The notes beneath the pieces are model-generated. The model saw only the letters and a program-made list of their open reading frames with translations. It had not been told where the DNA came from and ran no database searches. The position numbers were made by a program, and so were the translations under genes. This document shows positions 1 to 5,248 of a stretch of 12,987 nucleotides of DNA, piece by piece; the stretch's first letter is position 1, and each line of letters begins with the position of its first letter. Source of the stretch: Rhizobacter sp. (GTDB lineage Bacteria; Pseudomonadota; Gammaproteobacteria; Burkholderiales; Burkholderiaceae_C); contig JACMKJ010000561.1 in assembly GCA_014380155.1 (NCBI GenBank), positions 1-12,987 on the forward strand, read 5' to 3'.

Positions 1-1311
1 CCGCCATTCGTAGCAGGCGGTGGTGCCGCGGTCGAGGCGCACGGCGATCAGCTCCTCGGCCTCGAAGGGCTCGCCCGTGTTCAGCGTGTGGCGGAACTGC
101 TGCACGATGTCATCTGCGCGGGCCGGCCCCCACAAGGCCTGCATCACCGCCGCCAGGTCTTGGCCGATGAGGCCCGGGATGTTGCCGAACTCGGGCAGCG
201 CCACCGGGTTGACCTGGCAGATGCGCAGCTCAGCGTCCACCAGGTAGATGCCCAGCGGTGCGTCGTCGAACAGCGTCTCGAACTGCGCCGTGCGCAGGCG
301 CAGGGCTTCGGCGGCCTGCTCGCGTTCAGTCAGGTCGTAGAAGTAGCAGACCACGCCGAAGCCGTCGTCCGGGAGCACGATGCGTTCGATCTTCCAGTCG
401 TAGGACTCGATCTCGGGCGTGTCCCTGCGCAGTTCACCCACCGTCGGCTCGGCGTGGGCCACACCGCTGTCCAGGGTGTGGCGAAAGTGGGCCAGCACCT
501 CGCCCGCGAAGGGCTCAGGCCAGACCGCGCGCACGATGTCGCCAAAGTCGCGGCCGATCAACGGCCGAACACTGGCGAAGGCCTTGCGCGCCGCCGCGCT
601 GGCATGACACAAGCGGAACTGCGCATCGACCACATAAACACCAAAGGGCGCGTTTTCGATCAGGCTGTTGAAGGTGGCGCGCTGGCTCTCCGCGCTGCCG
701 TGCAGCCCCAGCGCCGTCGCTGCCGTGGTGAGCGCCGGCGCTGCCGTGGTTGACGCCAGCGCAGCCACGGCCTGCAATGCGGGCGCTGCAAAAAGCGCGA
801 GGTCTTGCAATTGCCGCAAGTCCTCGGCGCCGAAGTTTGAAGCCGCGTCGTGGGTCACCGCCCACACCGTGCCGGCCGTTTTGCCGGCTGCGCCAAACGG
901 CACGATCAGGGCATGTTCGGCGGTCGGTTGAGGGGTCGTGGCTTCGCGGGCTGGGTCGCCTGGATCGAGCAGCAGCCGACTGCTTCCGCTGTGAGCCTGC
1001 CAGCGGCCAGCGATGGCAGGCCAATTCACCAACGCGGCGCCGTCGCTTTGCACGCTCAACACGCTGACCCCGGCGGACCCGGCCTTCAGCAGCGCGAGCA
1101 CGTGATCGGCCAAAAGCTGGCAGACGGTGTGCGGTGCCTCGCCCAGCGCCTTGGCCAACGCCACGAGGGCAGCAACTTCTGCAGCGGCGCTGGCAGGGCG
1201 GGGCGGCCGCTGCGCCGGTGTCGCGCCGATCAACGGGCTCTGCGCGACCGCTGAACATGGCTTCACGCCAGCGGGCAGAGTCAGAGCAAGCCGGTCGGTG
1301 GCGGCAGTCAT
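1..1311 (-). CDS. GAF-PAS-PAS sensory protein, C-terminus beyond the left edge
   Basis: Reading the minus strand from ATG at 1311 gives 437 uninterrupted codons to base 1, so the 3' end of the gene is outside the window. Residues about 45-185 look like a GAF domain (VPFGAAGKTAGTVWAVTHD, then FGAEDLRQLQDLALFAAPAL). An Ala/Thr-rich linker follows (about 186-205). Then come two PAS domains, about 211-335 and 342-437, which resemble each other: NAPFGVYVVDAQFRLCHAS against DAPLGIYLVDAELRICQVN, and FRHTLDSG against FRHTLNTG. The first ends in the usual PAC signature (CYFYDLTEREQAAEALR). No membrane segment is visible, so it is probably cytoplasmic. The output domain (histidine kinase, GGDEF/EAL or methyl-accepting) would lie to the left and cannot be named. 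The frame stays open upstream of 1311 back to a TGA at 1573-1575, and no good ribosome binding site precedes 1311, so the start is uncertain. Confidence 0.85.
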   Translation of the reverse strand, partial: MTAATDRLALTLPAGVKPCSAVAQSPLIGATPAQRPPRPASAAAEVAALVALAKALGEAPHTVCQLLADHVLALLKAGSAGVSVLSVQSDGAALVNWPAIAGRWQAHSGSSRLLLDPGDPAREATTPQPTAEHALIVPFGAAGKTAGTVWAVTHDAASNFGAEDLRQLQDLALFAAPALQAVAALASTTAAPALTTAATALGLHGSAESQRATFNSLIENAPFGVYVVDAQFRLCHASAAARKAFASVRPLIGRDFGDIVRAVWPEPFAGEVLAHFRHTLDSGVAHAEPTVGELRRDTPEIESYDWKIERIVLPDDGFGVVCYFYDLTEREQAAEALRLRTAQFETLFDDAPLGIYLVDAELRICQVNPVALPEFGNIPGLIGQDLAAVMQALWGPARADDIVQQFRHTLNTGEPFEAEELIAVRLDRGTTACYEWR

Positions 1312-1646
1312 CGCGCGAGCCGGACCGGATTTGAAGCTGCCATGTGTCGTTCTCTTGCGTGCGGTGGTCGCTTTCGAGTGTCGTCTAGTTTGCTGCGGAG
1401 TCCCAGACCTCGTGGCGAGCTGAGAGCGTTCGAGCAACACGCCAACGCCTTGGCCGGCAAGCTCATGCCCCGGGTTGGCGCCATGCGCCTGAGCGCAATA
1501 CCGCTGAGCTTCCCGAGCAGCCGTCCAGGCTGCTGTGGCATCAAGCAAAATAAAGGCGCCCAAGGCGAAAGCTCACCGGGCATGGTATCCACAGAGCTGC
1601 CTGCCCCAGGTACCCCCTCAAGACGTCAACAAAGTTCTTATCCGGA
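1312..1646. other. Stretch without a convincing gene
   Basis: About 335 bases between the sensory gene and the cassette-like region. The frame of the PAS gene stays open on the minus strand to 1575 but has no ATG, and its third-position GC is lower. A second minus-strand ORF (1308-1592, 94 codons) ends in a TGA overlapping the PAS-gene ATG, but has unlikely composition. A perfect 7-bp inverted repeat with 5-nt loop is at 1516-1534 (AGCAGCC/GGCTGCT), without a T-run. An imperfect hairpin at 1578-1606 (GGGCA-t-GG pairing with CC-TGCCC) follows GCCCAAG at 1558-1564, and could be a remnant of a further attC-like site, but the 3' core box is poor. Confidence 0.5.
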
Positions 1647-1908
1647 ATGAAAGTTGACTTGGCGTTCGGAGAACTTGGAGCAAGGCCCGTTGATGTTGAC
1701 GATGCCCACTTTGATCAGCTTGTAGAGGCCTTCGATAAGTTGGGCAAGCGAATGCGCCCTTCGATGGCTCCTGACGCGGAGATTCCATCCGATGGATGGC
1801 CGAATGCAAAAGAATCGTGGCAAAGGACCGTGCCGGCGTTGACGACCTACTTATCGTCGCCGGCGGGCCCGATCAGACAGGGAAGCAGTTTCCAGCCGAA
1901 GCCATACT
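1647..1908 (+). pseudogene. Possible decayed cassette ORF (low confidence)
   Basis: An open frame starts at ATG 1647 (MKVDLAFGELGARPVDVDDA...) with a plausible acidic composition over about the first 50 residues. It then loses protein-like character and runs on, without a stop, through the attC-like site at 1909-1970 and out of frame into the next gene, ending at 2087. A second plus frame opens at 1796. Cassette genes normally stop at or just before the attC, so if this was a gene its end has been lost by a frameshift or mutation. I recognise no family. It could be non-coding. Minus-strand ORFs over the same bases (1618-1809 and 1638-1823) look like shadows. Confidence 0.22.
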
Positions 1909-1970
1909 GGCACCATCGAGAGGACGTACCCCGGCAAGCCGAGTCACGCCTCTCATCTCAAACGTTAGCC
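1909..1970 (+). repeat. attC-like site 1 (best preserved)
   Basis: The 3' end reads CTCAAACGTTAGCC, with the core box GTTAGCC at 1964-1970 differing from GTTRRRY at one base. The centre can fold: GAGAGG at 1918-1923 pairs with CCTCTC at 1949-1954, CGT at 1925-1927 pairs with ACG at 1946-1948, and one A (1924) stays unpaired, the kind of extrahelical base known to set strand choice in attC sites. The 5' box is weak (GGCACCA at 1909-1915). The next gene starts at 1984, 20 nt after the G of the core. Confidence 0.5.
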
Positions 1971-1983
1971 AGCAGAGGAACCT

Positions 1984-2496
1984 ATGCAACTTTTCGTTTT
2001 GAATGTCATGGTCGTATCACTGCTGTTGGCAGCGCAGCCAAGTCATGCCCAGTCGGAGAAGCCAAGCTACGGAATCCGCGACCCTGATCCACCCACAGGC
2101 TCAGGCATACGGCGCGAAGTTGTCAAAGGGGCTGTCCTTCCGATAAACAAACGCTACGCTGAGCTCACGGCCGAGGAAAAAGCCACCTTGAATCGGTACT
2201 ACGAACGGGTGGATCCTGGAGATGAACCACCCTTTCCGGCAGAAGGACTCCGTCCAATCTATGAGGCAATGCGGAAGGGGCAAAACAAACTCGGGGTAAC
2301 CGGTGAGCTCATTCTTCTTGCGACGGTCGCAGTGGACGGAGAAGTCATCGAAGTCAAATCCCTTGGCTCGCCAAGCGAAGAGATGACCAAATTCGCCGCC
2401 TCCGTCCTCTTCTTCACAAAGTTCCAGCCCGCCGTATGCGGAGGCAAGCCTTGCCAGATGCAATTCCCGTTTGCATACAGCTTCAGTCGGTGGTGA
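1984..2496 (+). CDS. Secreted TonB C-terminal-domain-like protein
   Basis: 170 aa. Residues 1-22 form a signal peptide (hydrophobic core LFVLNVMVVSLLLAA, likely cut after SHA), so the product is probably periplasmic. Residues about 100-170 match the TonB C-terminal pattern: LGVTGELILLATVAVDGEV, a variable SLGSPSEEMTKFAAS helix, then FQPAVCGGKPCQMQFPFAYSF. The start has a good ribosome binding site (AGAGGAA at 1974-1980). There is no Pro-rich TonB spanner or membrane anchor apart from the signal peptide, so it is unlikely to be a working energy transducer for outer-membrane receptors. Small TonB-C proteins of this type are common, uncharacterised and often cassette-borne. Cys152 and Cys157 could form a disulfide. 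Codon use is less GC-rich than the flanking genes, which suggests acquisition. The exact role is unknown. Confidence 0.75.
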   Translation: MQLFVLNVMVVSLLLAAQPSHAQSEKPSYGIRDPDPPTGSGIRREVVKGAVLPINKRYAELTAEEKATLNRYYERVDPGDEPPFPAEGLRPIYEAMRKGQNKLGVTGELILLATVAVDGEVIEVKSLGSPSEEMTKFAASVLFFTKFQPAVCGGKPCQMQFPFAYSFSRW

Positions 2497-2500
2497 TGCC

Positions 2501-2532
2501 GGCCAACCCTTCCCTCATGTCAAACGTCACCG
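2501..2532 (+). repeat. attC-like site 2, compact 32-nt form
   Basis: GGCCAAC (2501-2507, like RYYYAAC) is followed by an 18-nt middle containing CCTTCCCTCATGTCAAAC, and then by GTCACCG (2526-2532) at the place of GTTRRRY. TCCCTCATGTCAAACG at 2511-2526 is an exact 16-nt copy of 3093-3108. No central stem is present. The upstream gene stops at 2496 and the next starts at 2545. Confidence 0.4.
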
Positions 2533-2544
2533 CGCACTCGAACC

Positions 2545-3048
2545 ATGCCCATCACTCCCTTTCACTTCGGTCCTGGTGCGCTGCTGCATGCCGTTGCACC
2601 GAAGCACGTGAGCTTCTTGTCTTTCTGTGCGGCCAATGTGCTCATTGATTTCGAGTCGCTGTACAACCTTGTCTATCGGCATCACCCGGTACACGCGTTC
2701 TTCCATACCTACGTTGGAGCCACGGTCGTCCTCGTAGCCGTCGTCCTGCTGTTTCTAGGTTCTCGCTGGTTTGCTTCCCGCTACTGGCTTCCCAATCTGC
2801 TTCGGTGGCGTGAGCTCGGTTCCAAACAAGTTGTCATTGGTGCGGCACTGGGAGCGTACTCACACGTCATCCTGGATAGCGTTATGCATCAAGACATTCG
2901 GCCGCTTTCGCCCTTCGCCGCCAGCAATCAGCTGTTGGGTGTCATCCCTCTCACCACCCTCCATCTGGTTTGCCTGGCTCTTGGCGCAGTTGGCGGCCTC
3001 GTCGTAGCGACCAGGTGGTTTGTTGCCGGCGGAGAGAATGCGCGCTAA
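2545..3048 (+). CDS. Small membrane protein with conserved His/Asp residues (DUF457/YdjM-like, tentative)
   Basis: 167 aa. The N-terminus MPITPFHFGPGALL is typical of a family of small bacterial membrane proteins often annotated as membrane-bound metal-dependent hydrolases. His7, Asp35, His54 (VHAFFHTYVG), and His107, Asp111 and His115 (YSHVILDSVMHQD) are arranged as in that group and could bind a metal; this is by resemblance only. Membrane segments are likely at about 57-72, 95-110 and 134-158. The start follows from the family-typical N-terminus; no clear Shine-Dalgarno precedes it. The gene sits between two attC-like spacers, and its TAA stop lies in the 5' core box of the second. The substrate is unknown. 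Confidence 0.7.
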   Translation: MPITPFHFGPGALLHAVAPKHVSFLSFCAANVLIDFESLYNLVYRHHPVHAFFHTYVGATVVLVAVVLLFLGSRWFASRYWLPNLLRWRELGSKQVVIGAALGAYSHVILDSVMHQDIRPLSPFAASNQLLGVIPLTTLHLVCLALGAVGGLVVATRWFVAGGENAR

Positions 3049-3114
3049 TCCTTTCGTCGAGAGGGGCGGCCAAGGGCTATCGCCCTCGCCGGTCCCTCAT
3101 GTCAAACGCCAGAG
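3044..3114 (+). repeat. attC-like site 3 with central hairpin
   Basis: The site begins at the TAA stop of the upstream gene (GCTAATC at 3044-3050) and has the 5' part CCTTTCGTCGAGAGGGG. The stem pairs GAGGG (3061-3065) with CCCTC (3094-3098), and AAGGGC with GCCCTC-side bases around a TATC loop (3078-3081), with several mismatches in between. The 3' part is TCCCTCATGTCAAACG (3093-3108), then GCCAGAG (3108-3114), where GTTRRRY is expected. Overall size and shape fit an attC, but the 3' core is mutated. Confidence 0.45.
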
Positions 3115-3186
3115 CGCACGAAGCAAGCAGGTGCGCCGCACTGAACAAGCCTCAGATTTCGCATTCACACACAAGGATCTCACCCC

Positions 3187-3609
3187 ATGCCAGAAGTCAA
3201 TATCGATCTCTCGTCCATGCGGCACATTCGCGCAGCCAGCGAAGTGGGCGCGGCTTCTGATGGCCAAGCCATCGTCCTCAACCTGGAGATGGAAGGCGGC
3301 AGCACGGAGCGGTTCGCGATGAGTCCATCACGGGTCGGGCAACTGGTGGCTTCCCTGTTGTTTGCCTCCGAAGTGGCGGCCAAAGACCGGTTGATTGCTG
3401 CCGGGAAGATGGCAAAACCTGGCGAACAGTCGACGCTCATCGACATCGTTCGCATCAACGCCAGTTCAGCGCCGGGCGCTGACTATGTGTGCATTCGCAT
3501 GGTCATTGGCGAGGGCGTGAACCTCGATTTCCGCATTCCCCTGGCGATCGTCCCCGCGTTGCAGGGAAAGATCACTGAGGCTTTGGCGGTTGCACAGGGT
3601 GGGGTCTGA
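3187..3609 (+). CDS. Uncharacterised 140-aa protein
   Basis: No family recognised. The protein is soluble-looking, without signal peptide or membrane segment. It has two strand-rich parts (IVLNLEMEGGSTERFAMS, and VCIRMVIGEGVNLDFRIPL) separated by a helix (RVGQLVASLLFASEVAAKDRL), suggesting a small alpha/beta fold. The start ATG has a clear ribosome binding site (AAGGA at 3173-3177, 9 nt upstream). The distance from the attC-like core box is larger than for its neighbours (79 nt), leaving room for a short leader or promoter in 3115-3172, where I see no convincing consensus. It has the placement of a cassette gene, between attC-like sites 3 and 4. Confidence 0.65.
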   Translation: MPEVNIDLSSMRHIRAASEVGAASDGQAIVLNLEMEGGSTERFAMSPSRVGQLVASLLFASEVAAKDRLIAAGKMAKPGEQSTLIDIVRINASSAPGADYVCIRMVIGEGVNLDFRIPLAIVPALQGKITEALAVAQGGV

Positions 3610-3617
3610 CGTCCTGC

Positions 3618-3711
3618 CGGCCAATGTGAAAACCCGACATGAGGGATGTCGATTTCCGGCGTGCTGATTCGTCGTATGCAGGCGCAGTGAACCCTTCATC
3701 AACGGCTCGCG
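3618..3711 (+). repeat. attC-like site 4 (most degraded), with inverted copy of the shared block
   Basis: GGCCAAT at 3618-3624 could be a 5' core box; the preceding GCCGGCCAA (3616-3624) also precedes site 2 (2498-2506). A 6-bp stem with 5-nt loop follows (CGACAT/ATGTCG, 3635-3651). Its strand carries GACATGAGGGA at 3636-3646, the reverse complement of TCCCTCATGTC from the other sites. The 3' end CCCTTCATCAACGGCTCGC (3692-3710) can be aligned with the 3' half of the other sites, but lacks a GTT core. The next gene starts at 3731. Confidence 0.3.
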
Positions 3712-3730
3712 CCAGCCAAGGAATCTGATC

Positions 3731-4201
3731 ATGGAACCCAAAATCGTCAACCGTTCGCAGCTTGAAGTGGTCGGCATGCGGATCAGCACCACACCCATGT
3801 CGCCAGAGATTCCGGCGCTCTGGCCGCGGTTCGTAGATCGAATGCGTGAGATCGAGCCCATCCTCGAGCCGCAGGTCAGCTACGGCGTGATGCAAATGGC
3901 GCCAGGAGAACCCGAGAGGCTGGACTACCTGGCCGCCGTATCTGTGACTTCCGCGGTGAGCGTTCCAGAGGGAATGACCCGGCAGACCCTCCCTGCGGGT
4001 GCCTATGCAGTTTTCGAGTTTCCGCTGTCCGACATCGGCTCCGCTTTCGGGTACATATTCGACACGTGGTTGCCCGCGTCAGGTTTCTTGCAAGCCGAAT
4101 CACCGCTCTTCGAGCGGTACAACGAAAACTTTGATCCAGGAAATCCGAAGTCCCTGGTGGAGGCCTACATTCCGGTTCGCCCGGGTGCCGGCAACGCCTG
4201 A
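3731..4201 (+). CDS. GyrI-like small-molecule-binding domain protein
   Basis: 156 aa, the size of a single GyrI-like (AraC effector-binding) domain with no DNA-binding part. Typical features: the opening strand IVNRSQLEVVGMRIST, the central LDYLAAVSVTSAVSVPEGMTRQ, the LPAGAYAVFEFPLSDIGSAFGYIFDTWLPAS segment, and the closing ERYNENFDPGNPKSLVEAYIPVRP. Such stand-alone domains bind small hydrophobic or cationic ligands, and some are reported as hydrolases or gyrase inhibitors; which applies here cannot be told. A ribosome binding site AAGGA is at 3718-3722, 8 nt before the ATG. Its TGA stop lies within the 5' core box of attC-like site 5. Confidence 0.85.
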   Translation: MEPKIVNRSQLEVVGMRISTTPMSPEIPALWPRFVDRMREIEPILEPQVSYGVMQMAPGEPERLDYLAAVSVTSAVSVPEGMTRQTLPAGAYAVFEFPLSDIGSAFGYIFDTWLPASGFLQAESPLFERYNENFDPGNPKSLVEAYIPVRPGAGNA

Positions 4202-4227
4202 CCGCTCCCTCTTGTCAAACCTTGGGC
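4196..4227 (+). repeat. attC-like site 5, compact 32-nt form
   Basis: Same length and plan as site 2: GCCTGAC (4196-4202; one base from RYYYAAC, containing the stop TGA of the upstream gene), an 18-nt middle CGCTCCCTCTTGTCAAAC (15 of 18 identical to site 2), and CTTGGGC (4221-4227; one base from GTTRRRY). There is no central stem. The haemoglobin gene starts at 4249. Confidence 0.42.
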
Positions 4228-4248
4228 CGCACTGCGAGGTATCCCGAT

Positions 4249-4719
4249 ATGCAGACGTCTGACACCCCGACCCTCTACGACTGGCTGGGCGGTATCGATG
4301 CACTGAATCGCCTGACGACGCGCTTCTATGAGCACGTGCACCAAGACGATTTGCTCAAGCCTGTCTTTGCCCACATGGGGGCCGATCACCCGGCGCATGT
4401 GGCCGCCTTCCTGGCGGAGGTTCTCGGTGGCCCTGCGGCCTACTCCGAGCGCCACGGGGGTCACCCCCGCATGATTCAGCAGCATTTGAATCGCCACCTC
4501 ACGCAAGACAAGCGGCGACGTTGGGTCGAGCTGCTTCTCGCCACCGCCGATGAGCTCGGCCTGCCGGAAGACCCGGAGTTCCGATCTGCGCTGGTGGGCT
4601 ACCTGGAATGGGGGTCGAGGCTCGCTGTGATCAACTCGCAGCCAGGGGCCAGCGTGGATGAACACGCGCCCATGCCCAAGTGGGGCTGGGGCGAAGTCAA
4701 GGGCCCCTACACAGGCTGA
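4249..4719 (+). CDS. Group II truncated haemoglobin
   Basis: 156 aa from ATG 4249, supported by GAGG at 4235-4238. An upstream in-frame start at 4222 would lie inside the attC-like core and is unlikely. The YSERHGGHPRMIQQH block typical of group II truncated globins (trHb2/GlbO) is present. Proposed haem-pocket residues are Tyr27 at B10 (RFYEHV), proximal His79 at F8, and Trp92 at G8 (RRRWVELL). Members bind O2/NO and may protect against nitrosative or oxidative stress. The protein carries about 30 residues beyond the minimal fold, ending HAPMPKWGWGEVKGPYTG, which I do not recognise as a domain. It follows attC-like site 5, but no complete site follows it, so it may be the last cassette or the first chromosomal gene. 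Confidence 0.9.
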   Translation: MQTSDTPTLYDWLGGIDALNRLTTRFYEHVHQDDLLKPVFAHMGADHPAHVAAFLAEVLGGPAAYSERHGGHPRMIQQHLNRHLTQDKRRRWVELLLATADELGLPEDPEFRSALVGYLEWGSRLAVINSQPGASVDEHAPMPKWGWGEVKGPYTG

Positions 4720-4729
4720 GCTTCGCCTG
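4712..4729 (+). other. Imperfect hairpin at the end of the haemoglobin gene
   Basis: CAGGC-t-GA pairs with TC-GCCTG around GCT, with one bulged T, and overlaps the TGA stop (4717-4719). CTTTA follows. It could be a weak terminator or a remnant of an attC stem; no shared CAAAC block is nearby. Confidence 0.25.
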
Positions 4730-4747
4730 CTTTACCACGGAGTCGCC

Positions 4748-5248
4748 ATGTCAACGGAAACCCTCCAATCCCTGTTTGCCTACAAGGCCTGGGCCAACCG
4801 TGAGCTGTTCGCTCTCTTGGTGACGCTGCCAGCTGAACACGGCGAACAGCTTCACACCTGCACGCGCACGCTCAATCACATCTACGTCGTGGACCGACTA
4901 TTTCGCGCGCACCTCAGCGGCGAGCCCCGACCGTTTGATGCCACCAACACGAAAGAAACGCCCGCCCTTGCGCAACTGCGGGTCGACGTCGAGGCCACCG
5001 ACGCCTGGTACGTCAACTACGTGGCCACGCTGCCCGCTTCGGCCTGTGTTGAAACTCTGGATTTCGCCTTCACCGACGGCGACCGAGGCCGCATGTCCCG
5101 CGAAGAAATCCTGCTCCACGTGGTGACCCACGGTGGGTACCACCGAGGCAATGTGGGTCAGGTGCTCAAGTCGATTTCGGTGGCACCGCCGCGCGATCTG
5201 TACACCAAGTTCCTGCATCAAAGCGAGCCCGCGAGAAGGTCGGCGTGA
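4748..5248 (+). CDS. DinB-family protein (putative metal-dependent)
   Basis: 166 aa, the usual length of DinB/YfiT four-helix proteins. The N-terminus LQSLFAYKAWANRELFALL is typical, and the metal triad is visible as His44 (TLNHIYVVD), His128 and His132 (HVVTHGGYHRGNVGQVL). The family includes Bacillus DinB, bacillithiol/mycothiol-linked transferases and many uncharacterised stress proteins; the thiol cofactor and substrate here are unknown. The start ATG 4748 has GGAG 5 nt upstream. Its stop overlaps the GTG start of the following HAD gene (GTGA), so the two are probably translationally coupled. Confidence 0.88.
   Translation: MSTETLQSLFAYKAWANRELFALLVTLPAEHGEQLHTCTRTLNHIYVVDRLFRAHLSGEPRPFDATNTKETPALAQLRVDVEATDAWYVNYVATLPASACVETLDFAFTDGDRGRMSREEILLHVVTHGGYHRGNVGQVLKSISVAPPRDLYTKFLHQSEPARRSA

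Larger units (their letters stand above)
1909..4719 (+). mobile_element. Candidate integrase-less integron cassette cluster with eroded attC sites
   Basis: Five short unrelated genes lie in one orientation, and each is preceded by a spacer with attC-like parts. Four spacers share a block close to TCCCTCATGTCAAACG at a fixed place, just before the 3' core box. Most genes start 19-28 nt after that box, as in integron cassettes; the gene at 3187 starts 79 nt after it. In two spacers the stop codon of the upstream gene lies in the 5' core box (3046-3048 and 4199-4201). The gene types (secreted TonB-C-like, small membrane protein, GyrI-like, unknown) are those often found in cassettes. Against this, only the first spacer has a near-canonical GTTRRRY box (GTTAGCC), two spacers lack a stem, and no intI or attI is in the window. 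The right border is unclear: no complete site follows the haemoglobin gene. Confidence 0.45.

Noticed and set aside
88..753. Plus-strand 221-codon frame
   Set aside because: Antisense to the tandem PAS domains read on the minus strand.
720..758. Tandem CGCTGCCGTGGT repeats
   Set aside because: Two imperfect copies inside the Ala/Thr-rich linker of the sensory gene; low-complexity coding sequence.
1516..1534. Perfect 7-bp inverted repeat as terminator
   Set aside because: No T-run on either strand.
1308..1592. Minus-strand 94-codon frame ending ATGA over the PAS-gene start
   Set aside because: The overlap looks like coupling, but the composition is not protein-like and no family is recognisable.
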